Below are positions 1 to 6,607 of a DNA stretch of 10,621 bases, in pieces (position 1 is the first letter of the stretch; every line of letters starts with the position of its first letter). The notes below the pieces were generated by a model. It was not told the DNA's origin and made no database searches. It saw nothing but the letters and a program-made list of their open reading frames with translations. Made by a program: the position numbers and the translations under genes. The DNA is from Terriglobia bacterium (lineage in GTDB: Bacteria; Acidobacteriota; Terriglobia; UBA7540). The stretch lies in the NCBI GenBank assembly GCA_030040455.1, contig JASHTR010000088.1, positions 1 through 10,621 of the forward strand, given 5' to 3'.

Positions 1-27
1 GACACGAACCACGGCTTTTGAAACGCC

Positions 28-52
28 GCAGCGTTAAAAAGCGAACGCTACG
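28..52. repeat. Imperfect inverted repeat downstream of the ccmD-like gene
   Basis: AGCGTT (30-35) and AACGCT (44-49) form a perfect 6-bp stem around an 8-base loop; beyond one mismatch, two more pairs (27-28 with 51-52) can form. It lies 16 bases past the stop codon of the ccmD-like gene. Read on the minus strand, the T run sits in the loop and not after the stem, so it does not look like a normal intrinsic terminator. The rest of positions 1-67 holds no gene that I can see. Confidence 0.3.
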
Positions 53-67
53 CTTCCCCACCACGGT

Positions 68-232
68 TCAAGGCTTCGGTATAGGTTGGCGCTCCTCTGC
101 CTTGCTTTTCAGCTCCTCAAGCTCGTGCCTCAGCTTCGATTGGCGCCGGGTCATGACCCAGGCATAGATCACGAATACGATCCATACGAGGCCATAAGCA
201 AAGAAGAGAAATTTGTCGTTCGGGTCAGTCAT
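68..232 (-). CDS. ccmD: CcmD-like small membrane protein (cytochrome c maturation)
   Basis: This 54-residue protein starts at ATG 232-230, 6 nt after the ccmC stop codon. Residues 8-27 form one hydrophobic segment (FLFFAYGLVW...). A basic, charged stretch follows (TRRQSKLRHELEELKSKAEER, split at about residues 28-48) that should form a short cytoplasmic helix. This layout, one N-terminal membrane helix followed by arginine-rich helix and Glu/Leu repeats, is the known pattern of CcmD. In System I, CcmD is a small partner that stabilises the CcmC-heme-CcmE complex and helps release holo-CcmE. CcmD sequences are poorly conserved, so the assignment rests mainly on size, topology and position directly after ccmC. 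The gene is surely co-transcribed with ccmC. Only a weak G-rich ribosome binding site is visible, so translational coupling is likely. Confidence 0.75.
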   Translation of the reverse strand: MTDPNDKFLFFAYGLVWIVFVIYAWVMTRRQSKLRHELEELKSKAEERQPIPKP

Positions 233-238
233 GGTGAT

Positions 239-925
239 TTACCCCATCGCCAGTTCGCGGCGCAGCCGGGCCGTTTCCCGGCGCAGCCGGATCAGCGCGA
301 TGCCCTGGCGCAGAAGCAAAAAATAGAGGCACATAAATGCTCCGATGCTCACAAGGAGGGCAAGGAGCATTTTGGGCGGAAGCCCTGAATCAGGACCGCC
401 CATGATTACGGGCTGAGGGTGCTGCGTCCTCCACCATCGGATTGACATATAATCGATGGGAACGTCGACAAAGCCAATGATCCCCACCACAGCGCTCAGC
501 AGCGCGGCGCGCCCCGGGTTGATAAAAAAGCTGCGCACCAAAAGATAAGCCACAAAGAGCAGCCAGAGCACGAACGTGAGAGTGAGCCGCGGGTCCCATG
601 CCCACCAGACTCCCCAGATAGGCTTTGCCCAAAGCGGGCCAGTGATCAAAACACTGGAGCAAAAAACGAATCCCACTTCTCCCGATGCGAGCGCGAGAGC
701 ATCCGCAGATTCAGAGCGTTTCCAGAGGTATCCCACGCTGCCAAGGAAAATGACGAAATAGGCGAGGAGTGCCACCCACGCTGTGGGCACGTGAAGGTAC
801 ATGATCCGGTAGACGTTCCCCTGGTTCGCCTCGTTCGGGGTATAGATGAGGGCCAGATAAAGCGCCACCACGATCCAGACCAACGTCAGGATCGCGTGCG
901 CCGTCATGGAAGAGTTCTTCTTCAT
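239..925 (-). CDS. ccmC: Heme handling/export protein CcmC
   Basis: CcmC is the inner-membrane protein that binds heme at the periplasmic face and hands it to the chaperone CcmE. The 228-residue product has about six hydrophobic segments (near 11-28, 49-67, 84-100, 115-132, 140-155 and 186-205). The tryptophan-rich WWD heme-handling motif is at residues 104-114 (WGVWWAWDPRL). Two histidines expected as axial heme ligands are present: His45 in YLHVP and His169 in TQHP. The C-terminus is a basic RLRRE-type helix. I chose ATG 925-923 because it lies 1 nt after the ccmB stop codon and has GGAAG upstream. A longer reading frame from 973 would overlap ccmB by 47 nt and add a cysteine-rich, non-family N-terminus. 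Length and motifs are normal for the family, and nothing looks damaged. Confidence 0.93.
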   Translation of the reverse strand: MKKNSSMTAHAILTLVWIVVALYLALIYTPNEANQGNVYRIMYLHVPTAWVALLAYFVIFLGSVGYLWKRSESADALALASGEVGFVFCSSVLITGPLWAKPIWGVWWAWDPRLTLTFVLWLLFVAYLLVRSFFINPGRAALLSAVVGIIGFVDVPIDYMSIRWWRTQHPQPVIMGGPDSGLPPKMLLALLVSIGAFMCLYFLLLRQGIALIRLRRETARLRRELAMG

Positions 926-926
926 C

Positions 927-1607
927 CTATTCTTCCAGAACGTACTCAAACAGCAAAAACGACAACACAACAAATATAATGCTAAAAGCTACCAGTAACT
1001 TCACCCAGCTTGCATATAAAGAGGGCGGATCATGCTTAAGGACGCTGGTGGTGGCTTCAATGGCTCCGATGAAAACCGGTACGGCCACCGGAAACTGCAA
1101 GACGGGCAGCATCACCTCTCTCATGCGCGTGTTGGCGGCGACCGCGCCGAAAATCACTCCAACGGCCACATAGCCCAGCGTGCCGAAGAACACCACGCAG
1201 ACGAACCACTTGAACGTGGGCAAAAAGGAGAAATTATACCAAAGCGACGTTGCGAAGACGATGACAGCCTCTGCAACCGCCAGGAAGAGAAGATTTGCCA
1301 GCGTTTTCGCCAGATAGATCAGGCCTGGATCGATGGGGGCGAGCCGCAGGACGTCCAGACACATGTTTTCGCGCTCGGCGGCAAAAGAGCGATTAAACGC
1401 CAGGATGCCGGCGAAAGCAAAAGCAATCCAGAGCACCCCCGGCAGCAACCTCAGCGACTCTTCTCCACCCGGCTGAAAAGCGAAGTCAAAGAGAAAAACC
1501 ACCAGCAAGCCGAAGACGCAAACTGAGGCAATTGCCTCCCGCTGTCGCCACTCGATTCGTAAATCCTTCAGGAAAAGTGTCCAGACAATATCAATGCTGC
1601 GCATCAT
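927..1607 (-). CDS. ccmB: Heme exporter membrane protein CcmB
   Basis: CcmB is the permease that pairs with the ATPase CcmA; together they drive ATP-dependent release of holo-CcmE from CcmC in cytochrome c maturation. The 226-residue product has an N-terminal cytoplasmic segment with the typical KDLRIEWRQRE sequence (14-24). About six hydrophobic helices follow (near 26-43, 56-72, 99-119, 133-155, 165-185 and 201-221). The family-typical stretch FNRSFAAERE...LRLAPIDPGLIYLAK is at 71-101. An in-frame TAA lies three codons before the start, so translation must begin at ATG 1607 or at the adjacent ATG 1604. No strong Shine-Dalgarno sequence is visible. It is the first gene of the visible ccmB-ccmC-ccmD cluster. 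Unusually, ccmA is not immediately upstream, so its ATPase partner must lie elsewhere, or may be absent. Confidence 0.92.
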   Translation of the reverse strand: MMRSIDIVWTLFLKDLRIEWRQREAIASVCVFGLLVVFLFDFAFQPGGEESLRLLPGVLWIAFAFAGILAFNRSFAAERENMCLDVLRLAPIDPGLIYLAKTLANLLFLAVAEAVIVFATSLWYNFSFLPTFKWFVCVVFFGTLGYVAVGVIFGAVAANTRMREVMLPVLQFPVAVPVFIGAIEATTSVLKHDPPSLYASWVKLLVAFSIIFVVLSFLLFEYVLEE

Positions 1608-1833
1608 GGGCGTTTAATGGTGAAACAACTGCCCTACGCGACGCTTTCATCATGGTTACGGCAAGGGTAATATGGCGCGGGTCTTTGATGTGGATCCGCG
1701 GATGTACGTCGGGAGGGAAGATGGCGAGCGCGTTCCGGGCGGAACCTACGTTTTAATGGTTATAAGTCCCTGCCCGGATTGTTGAATGCCTGGAAGCCTT
1801 TGGCATCGATTGGGCATCAACAAATGTACCCTG
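1608..1833. other. Spacer between the giant cytochrome gene and ccmB
   Basis: This 226-bp stretch separates the stop codon of the cytochrome gene from the ccmB start. I translated the minus strand looking for a ccmA remnant (Walker A, LSGGQ signature or Walker B) and saw none. I also saw no strong terminator hairpin and no convincing -35/-10 pair, so whether ccmBCD has its own promoter or is read through from the cytochrome gene is open. The only coding-like stretch is a short plus-strand ORF listed separately. Confidence 0.6.
1672..1785 (+). CDS. Doubtful 37-residue plus-strand ORF, unknown
   Basis: A short frame beginning MARVFDVDPRMYVG and ending in the dicysteine motif CPDC. It is preceded by AAGGG 5 bases before the ATG, which could serve as a ribosome binding site, and the frame is open back to a TGA at 1621-1623. 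Codons are GC-rich at the third position for most of its length and the composition looks protein-like, which is why it is listed. I recognise no family. It runs against the direction of all intact neighbours, so it may be a chance frame, a tiny gene, or the end of a lost gene. Confidence 0.2.
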   Translation: MARVFDVDPRMYVGREDGERVPGGTYVLMVISPCPDC

Positions 1834-4800
1834 TCATTCCTTGTAACCGCTCTTGCCAGGAGGCTTGTTCTGCGCGGTCTGAAGACTTGCGCCCTCGATC
1901 CATTCCAGGATCGTTTTATACTGCCAGCTATTATCGTTGCCCTTCCACCTTTGCCCACCGTTGTGGGAAGCATAATAGTCGGTGATGTTTCCTCCCGTCT
2001 CCGCCGCGTGCGTGGGCTTCACCAGAATCAGGCTGTGGCGGGGATCGCTGATATCGACAACGCGCATGGCATATTTATAATTCTGCTCGCTCATCGAGGG
2101 AAGGAATTTGCCCTGTTCGTCGGGTCCCGTGAGCTTGAAAATGGCGTGAGAGGCGTGGCAGATGACGCACGCCTTGCCGTCCGGCCCTACCTGAGACAGA
2201 ATCGGCTCAACACGCTTCACAAAGTAATCGTAGTTGAGTACCGCACCCGGCTTGACGTCAGCCAAGGCATCCGCAAGCTTTTTGCCGCCGAGCACGTTCG
2301 CGGCGATCAACTGCAGTCGGGGATTAGGATCGTTCTGCAGTCGCCGGACGGCCACCTGGAAGTCCGGACGGGCCTCAATCCCTTTATACCGGCGCAACAG
2401 GTCGAGGGCGGAGGCGCGCACGTTGGCATCCTTATCGTAGAGGCTGGCGATCACTGCCTGCAAGACGACGGGGTACTGCAAAAAGTCGGGCGTCTTGTAT
2501 TTCTTATAAGCATAACTGTTGGCGAGCAGCCCTGCGGCATCCTGTGAAACTCCAAGGCCGGCCGTGCCCACGCGGAGACGCATAAACTTGGGGTCCGTCA
2601 CTTCGGTGATCAGAATATTACGCTGCTGGCTTCCAATTTGATAAAAGGCGTCTTCCACCCGCTTTTTATCCTGGGGAGAATCCAGGAAACGTTCCAGGAT
2701 AATGTCCACCGATGCCTTTTCAACGTCGGTATTCGGGTCGTGGAGGCCTTGAAACACGCGGTCCTGGAAATGAGGATTGCTGATAAGGCTTCCAAAGGAA
2801 GAAGCCGCCGTCATTACCTGGGCGTAATCCTTCGGACGCGGCTCCTGTTGAAGCAACTGACCGACGGCTTCCGCCACTTCGCTCTCACGCGTCCAGGGGG
2901 AACCATCGGGGAGGCTTGCGAGCAGCGGCAGCACCACCCCGCGGGCATCAGGGCCGCCCTGCCGCAGAATTTCAACCACCGTTTTGACCAAGTCAGGGTT
3001 GGGAATATCCGGAGAATTGATGTTCAGCAAGCCGCGTTGCCCGTCCTGATAAACATAGCTCACCGTTTGCCGCACCTGCGCGTTCGGGTCCATCGTAAGC
3101 TTAAGCGCAGCCAGCGCGAAGCGTTGGTCTCCCGCTCCTTCCAACGTGCTGCCCGCCTTCAGCACTTCAATTTTCATCTCGCTATTGGCACCCTGAAGGC
3201 AATCGACCAGCGCTTCTTCCAGTTGCGGCCCGGAGCTGCGGAAGAAATGGATCAGGTCGCTGTCATTGCCGATGCGGGTTTGATAGAAACTGTTGTGCGG
3301 ATCGTACTTAAAATCCGCCGTTTCCTGGTAGGGAGGATAGACGTAGCCCGGCTGGTCAAGGTCGGGCACGCCCTCGACGTATTGCGTAAGAACTCTGGGC
3401 AAGCCGATGGCTACCTGACCGGGCTTAAGGGTAGGCAAGGCATAGTGACGGATGTGAAAATCCCACATCGCGTTGAGAATACTTATGCGACCCTCGGGCG
3501 GAGCCGCGCGCAAGACGCGGGCCAGCACCTGCGCCTGGCCCCGAACCACCGTTTCATAACCTTGTCTGATGCGTTCCTGGTCTGCCTTCGTCGCCGCCGT
3601 CCTGATCCACGCCTGCATGTAGCCGGTGTTCTCGTCGAGCACGTTGTAGACGCTCTCCATGAGGCCGCGCCGCACCATGGCGTCATGCTCCTGCCCGAGG
3701 CGCGTAGCCAGTGCCTCCAGAATGCCGTTGCGCTCGGCAGGATGGTCCACTTTCCAGTAATACCAGCGCCATAGCCCGGCGGCCGCCTGAAAGCGAATAT
3801 ACGGAGCCGGATCGTTCAGGTCTTTCGTCAAGCCAGCCAGCAGCGCTGGATGGCTCGTCAGGCTTTTGAAGTGCTGGTTGAAGAGCCGCGTTGCGCCCCA
3901 GCGCTCACGCGCATTGGGCGAGTTGAGCGCCTCCGCGAGCATTGCGCTGCCCTGGTCCGCCACCCCCGGGCGGCTGGAGAGAATCCGCCGCAGCGACCAC
4001 GCCGCCGTACACTGCACCACCTTGCTTGGGTCGCCGAGCGCGTGGGTGAGCGCGGAAATAGAGCCAGGGTCTTTCATATGACCTAGCGCGCGCGCCGCGG
4101 CCTCGCGGGCGAGCGGCTGAGGACTGGTTGCCAGCACGTGCCGGATTTGTTTGAGCACGGGCTCCGGAGCCAGGTCCCAAAACTGGTCAAGCTGGTCGAG
4201 AAGGCGCGGCAGGTCGCCCGTGGCGAGACGGGAGGGTGGAGCGGGAAACGCATCATCCCATCCCTTCTTGCCGGCGGGCCGCTTGTCCGGACCGGGATAA
4301 AGCTGGGAAAGCGCCATCACCGCGAATTCAGTAGCGCGGAAAGGCGTATTGAAGCCCTGGTAGACAGGGTCGCCTTCCCAATCTCCTTCCGTGCGCTGCG
4401 CATGCAGGCAAACTTGGACCGCGCGCGCCATTCGCGGGTCCGTCTCCGGCCGGCGACCGGCCAGAGCCAGAGCATAGATCGAATGATAGGAGATAAAGTC
4501 CGCCGTCTTCCGGGTTTTGTCGAATGGATAAGGCCACATGCCATCAGGTTCCTGATAGCTGTAAAGTTCCTCGATCAGCGAGTCTAACTGCCGGGAGTAT
4601 TTCTGCCGCCCGATGGTCGCCAGGAACTGGATCTTCCAATTCAGGTCAATCATATTCTTGGGCACGTAGGGGACGGCGAGTCGCTCCACCATGTCGCGCT
4701 CGGTGAGCCATTGCGGGTCGTGAGTCTGCTGATAGAGGAAATTGAAGGTCTGCCAACTTTGGTCCGCAATTTCGAAAGGACTGATGTCCGGCTCGCAGCC

Positions 4801-6144
4801 GTCCACTTCATTGCCGGGCATCTGGGTGCGGTCCTTATAGTGAATCTCCAGGAATTTGGCGTAAGGGATGGCAAAGTCGGCGCGCGGCACGTCGTGGGTG
4901 ACGTTGGTTTCAAACCAATGCGTGAGCAGAGGCAGGCGGCTGGAGACGGTGCGCGCGGAATAGATCACCCGCACCCAGTTGACGCCCGGCTCGCCATAAA
5001 GAGGCCGGGCATTGTTGTAGAGCCGGTCGGTGATGAATTCGAGCGACTTGCGCTGCACCGGCGGATAGCCGTTGCGGATGGCCGTGAGCTCGCCGCGCGT
5101 GGTGAATTGCGATGGATGGCAGGCAATGCAAAGTTCCGTTTCCGAATGTGTCATTGTGGTGCGCAGAGCGATCGAGCCCCGGCGCGGCGTGTTCGAAAGC
5201 CACGTATCGCCCATGTTAATCAGAAAATCCATCCCGGTTCGCACCGCCTGATGCGGGTCCGTATAGGGAGGGATTGGATAAGAATAAGTGCGCAACTGCC
5301 AGGCAGGGTGGTTCGCATCCACACGAACGTAGTAGGTTTGGCCAGGATCGAGGACGCGGGTGCGGAATTTGTAAAGGCCGGGATAATTTTGCGTGGACTC
5401 AATCTGGTAAACGAATTCGCCCTTTTTATAGGGGACAAGGTTGGATTGCCCGCTCTTGTCTTTTTCGAGTTGATAGAGGTAAACGTCGAACGGCACGTCG
5501 CGGTCGGTGACGCTCAGCACAAAATAGGCGAGACGCGGCTCTTTTCCCTGAAACGTGAAGCGAAACCACTGGAAGCCCTTGATCATGGCAGCGTACGTAT
5601 CTTCAACGGGCGCGGGGGCGTAAGGCCGCTCATCGGCGCTTCCATAAATGGTCTGCCCAAACTCAAACGACTGCGCGTGATGCCAATCGCCGTTGGGGTA
5701 AGCCGCAATCACCGCGGGTTCGGCTTTCGAAGCCATCGGAATACGATTTGCGGAGACGGTAATTTCCGGGATCGTGCCACCGCTTGCGGCAGTCAAGACC
5801 ACGCTGCCGCGCCCTTCAACGCGCGGCCTGAGCGTGAGATAGAAATCCAAGTCAGCGCTGTGCAGCCATTTGGCCGCAACCGGGCCGGCGGCATCTGCGA
5901 TGGTCGCGCGAATGGAGTCCCTGCCCTGAATCGCAAGCGGGTCTTTGACGCTTACCGTGATTCCATAGAGAGAATCGGGGCGCAACACGCCCAAATCAAC
6001 GCGGCGCTCCGCCGGGCGTGGAGGGATCGGTCGCGGGCTCCCGCCAGCGTGCACGGCCTGAAACAGAAATACTGCCGCCACACCCGCAAGGCCCAGACAA
6101 ACAAGATTCCAAATGCTCCTCACCCGACTGCTTGGCGACCCCAT
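1834..6144 (-). CDS. Giant exported di-heme cytochrome c with toroid and HEAT-repeat regions
   Basis: The 1436-residue product has no named function that I recognise. Numbers below count from an upstream in-frame ATG at 6156, so subtract 4 for the preferred start. A hydrophobic segment at about 14-36 ending in VHA is a signal peptide or anchor. Residues about 150-300 are beta-rich and resemble pre-peptidase-type domains. The first heme site, CIACH, is at 343-347. Residues about 500-620 (QEPDGMW, EGDWEG) resemble squalene-cyclase-like alpha/alpha toroids. HEAT-type helical repeats fill about 660-850 and 960-1300. The end (about 1309-1440) looks like a planctomycete-type cytochrome c domain with CVICH at 1330-1334 and a closing WIEGA. 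It should act outside the cytoplasm in electron transfer or as a scaffold, which is inference. It needs heme attachment, matching the ccm genes just downstream. The start at 6144 is preferred because GGAGGA sits 4 nt upstream; the ATG at 6156 has no proper spacing. Confidence 0.92.
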   Translation of the reverse strand: MGSPSSRVRSIWNLVCLGLAGVAAVFLFQAVHAGGSPRPIPPRPAERRVDLGVLRPDSLYGITVSVKDPLAIQGRDSIRATIADAAGPVAAKWLHSADLDFYLTLRPRVEGRGSVVLTAASGGTIPEITVSANRIPMASKAEPAVIAAYPNGDWHHAQSFEFGQTIYGSADERPYAPAPVEDTYAAMIKGFQWFRFTFQGKEPRLAYFVLSVTDRDVPFDVYLYQLEKDKSGQSNLVPYKKGEFVYQIESTQNYPGLYKFRTRVLDPGQTYYVRVDANHPAWQLRTYSYPIPPYTDPHQAVRTGMDFLINMGDTWLSNTPRRGSIALRTTMTHSETELCIACHPSQFTTRGELTAIRNGYPPVQRKSLEFITDRLYNNARPLYGEPGVNWVRVIYSARTVSSRLPLLTHWFETNVTHDVPRADFAIPYAKFLEIHYKDRTQMPGNEVDGCEPDISPFEIADQSWQTFNFLYQQTHDPQWLTERDMVERLAVPYVPKNMIDLNWKIQFLATIGRQKYSRQLDSLIEELYSYQEPDGMWPYPFDKTRKTADFISYHSIYALALAGRRPETDPRMARAVQVCLHAQRTEGDWEGDPVYQGFNTPFRATEFAVMALSQLYPGPDKRPAGKKGWDDAFPAPPSRLATGDLPRLLDQLDQFWDLAPEPVLKQIRHVLATSPQPLAREAAARALGHMKDPGSISALTHALGDPSKVVQCTAAWSLRRILSSRPGVADQGSAMLAEALNSPNARERWGATRLFNQHFKSLTSHPALLAGLTKDLNDPAPYIRFQAAAGLWRWYYWKVDHPAERNGILEALATRLGQEHDAMVRRGLMESVYNVLDENTGYMQAWIRTAATKADQERIRQGYETVVRGQAQVLARVLRAAPPEGRISILNAMWDFHIRHYALPTLKPGQVAIGLPRVLTQYVEGVPDLDQPGYVYPPYQETADFKYDPHNSFYQTRIGNDSDLIHFFRSSGPQLEEALVDCLQGANSEMKIEVLKAGSTLEGAGDQRFALAALKLTMDPNAQVRQTVSYVYQDGQRGLLNINSPDIPNPDLVKTVVEILRQGGPDARGVVLPLLASLPDGSPWTRESEVAEAVGQLLQQEPRPKDYAQVMTAASSFGSLISNPHFQDRVFQGLHDPNTDVEKASVDIILERFLDSPQDKKRVEDAFYQIGSQQRNILITEVTDPKFMRLRVGTAGLGVSQDAAGLLANSYAYKKYKTPDFLQYPVVLQAVIASLYDKDANVRASALDLLRRYKGIEARPDFQVAVRRLQNDPNPRLQLIAANVLGGKKLADALADVKPGAVLNYDYFVKRVEPILSQVGPDGKACVICHASHAIFKLTGPDEQGKFLPSMSEQNYKYAMRVVDISDPRHSLILVKPTHAAETGGNITDYYASHNGGQRWKGNDNSWQYKTILEWIEGASLQTAQNKPPGKSGYKE

Positions 6145-6148
6145 TTCT

Positions 6149-6154
6149 TCCTCC
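6149..6154 (-). promoter_or_regulatory. Ribosome binding site deciding the cytochrome start
   Basis: GGAGGA on the minus strand lies 4 nt before ATG 6144-6142. Its first G is also the last base of the upstream in-frame ATG at 6156-6154, so the longer reading would place this site inside the coding sequence. The upstream ATG itself is touched directly by GAGGG with no spacing, which would be poor for initiation. Confidence 0.7.
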
Positions 6155-6174
6155 ATCCCTCACTAATGCGCCAT

Positions 6175-6203
6175 ATTATATATCTGGGCTTGGCAGATTG
6201 AAA
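6175..6203 (-). promoter_or_regulatory. Probable promoter of the giant cytochrome gene
   Basis: The minus strand has a perfect TATAAT at 6180-6175. Seventeen bases upstream is TTTCAA (6203-6198), only a 3 of 6 match to the -35 consensus, so the promoter may depend on an activator. Transcription would start near 6168, giving a leader of about 24 nt that contains the GGAGGA site. An inverted repeat overlaps the region just upstream of the -35 position. Confidence 0.5.
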
Positions 6204-6220
6204 CGCCTTTGTTCAAGGCG
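6204..6220. repeat. Inverted repeat upstream of the cytochrome promoter (possible operator)
   Basis: CGCCTT and AAGGCG are perfect 6-bp arms around a 5-base centre. The repeat abuts the presumed -35 position of the cytochrome promoter. Its place suggests a regulator binding site, but a chance palindrome or part of the decayed region next to it is also possible. A second, overlapping pair, GGCG (6217-6220) with CGCC (6228-6231), extends the symmetry. Confidence 0.35.
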
Positions 6221-6258
6221 GAGGTGACGCCTCACTTTCGGCCTAGCATTGAGAGGAT

Positions 6259-6430
6259 ATGCAAAACGTTGAGCTGACCATCACTGCAAGCACAACCGGG
6301 GGCAAGGGGAAGAAGGTTTTGAAAATCTCCGGCCCTATGGTGATTAGCAATCTCTTTGAGTTTTAAGACGTGATACGCGCGGAAAGCGCGCCGCTTGTCG
6401 TGCGACCCGCTCATGGCTTGCGGCATCGAA
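6259..6430 (+). pseudogene. Remnant of a STAS-domain (anti-sigma factor antagonist-like) gene
   Basis: A plus-strand frame opens at ATG 6259 with MQNVELTITA, then reads VLKISGPMVISNLFEF before a TAA at 6364-6366. After that stop the same frame continues DVIRAESAPLVV. STAS proteins commonly read as GPLxxxNxFEFQ followed by a charged helix and a hydrophobic strand. The stop therefore sits where Gln (CAA to TAA) would be expected. After residue VV the frame is lost; a shift by one base gives D-PLMACGI, which resembles the conserved D..VP.MDS.GI region with a deletion. No C-terminal half can be found. STAS proteins act in partner-switching control of sigma factors or as transporter domains. This copy has a nonsense change, a probable frameshift and a lost C-terminus, so it is almost certainly dead. 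The recognition is by eye and not by search. Confidence 0.6.
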
Positions 6431-6607
6431 AACGGTTTTGCCCGAATTGATCCGCCATCGCGCCCGAAAAGATCGGCAAATGATAGTAAGAACGAACTTC
6501 CGATTTCAAATCGAAAAGGCTCAGTCTGGAAAACAGATCAATCTCAGCAAGCAAATTACGCCAAAATTCAATTCAATGACCGGACAGTAGTGGCCAGACG
6601 AGCATCA
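6431..6607. other. Gene-free spacer beyond the STAS remnant
   Basis: I see no gene here in any frame. It holds one short perfect inverted repeat, CGATTTCAAATCG (6501-6513), with a single-base centre. Being A+T-richer than its surroundings, it looks like decayed sequence that continued the STAS gene or an insertion scar. It is also the region where transcripts of the secreted amidohydrolase gene should end, but no hairpin followed by a T run is visible. Confidence 0.5.

Noticed and set aside
27..52. Intrinsic terminator after the ccmD-like gene
   Set aside because: The T run is inside the loop and does not follow the stem, and the stem is short.
926..973. Longer ccmC start
   Set aside because: It would overlap ccmB by 47 nt and add a cysteine-rich N-terminus unlike the family; ATG 925 has better context.
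1032..1526. Plus-strand open frame of 164 residues
   Set aside because: Antisense to ccmB; rich in charged residues without any motif.
1786..2547. Plus-strand open frame of 253 residues
   Set aside because: Antisense to the C-terminal cytochrome domain, whose CxxCH motif and family ending are clear on the minus strand.
2638..3774. Plus-strand open frame of 378 residues
   Set aside because: Antisense to the HEAT-repeat part of the cytochrome; arginine- and histidine-rich composition is typical of a shadow frame.
4711..6201. Plus-strand open frame of 496 residues
   Set aside because: It lies antisense to the giant cytochrome, has no family motif, and its length is explained by the codon bias of the true gene.
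6221..6229. Anti-Shine-Dalgarno-like CACCTCC on the minus strand
   Set aside because: It lies upstream of the predicted transcript start of the cytochrome gene, so it would not be in that mRNA.
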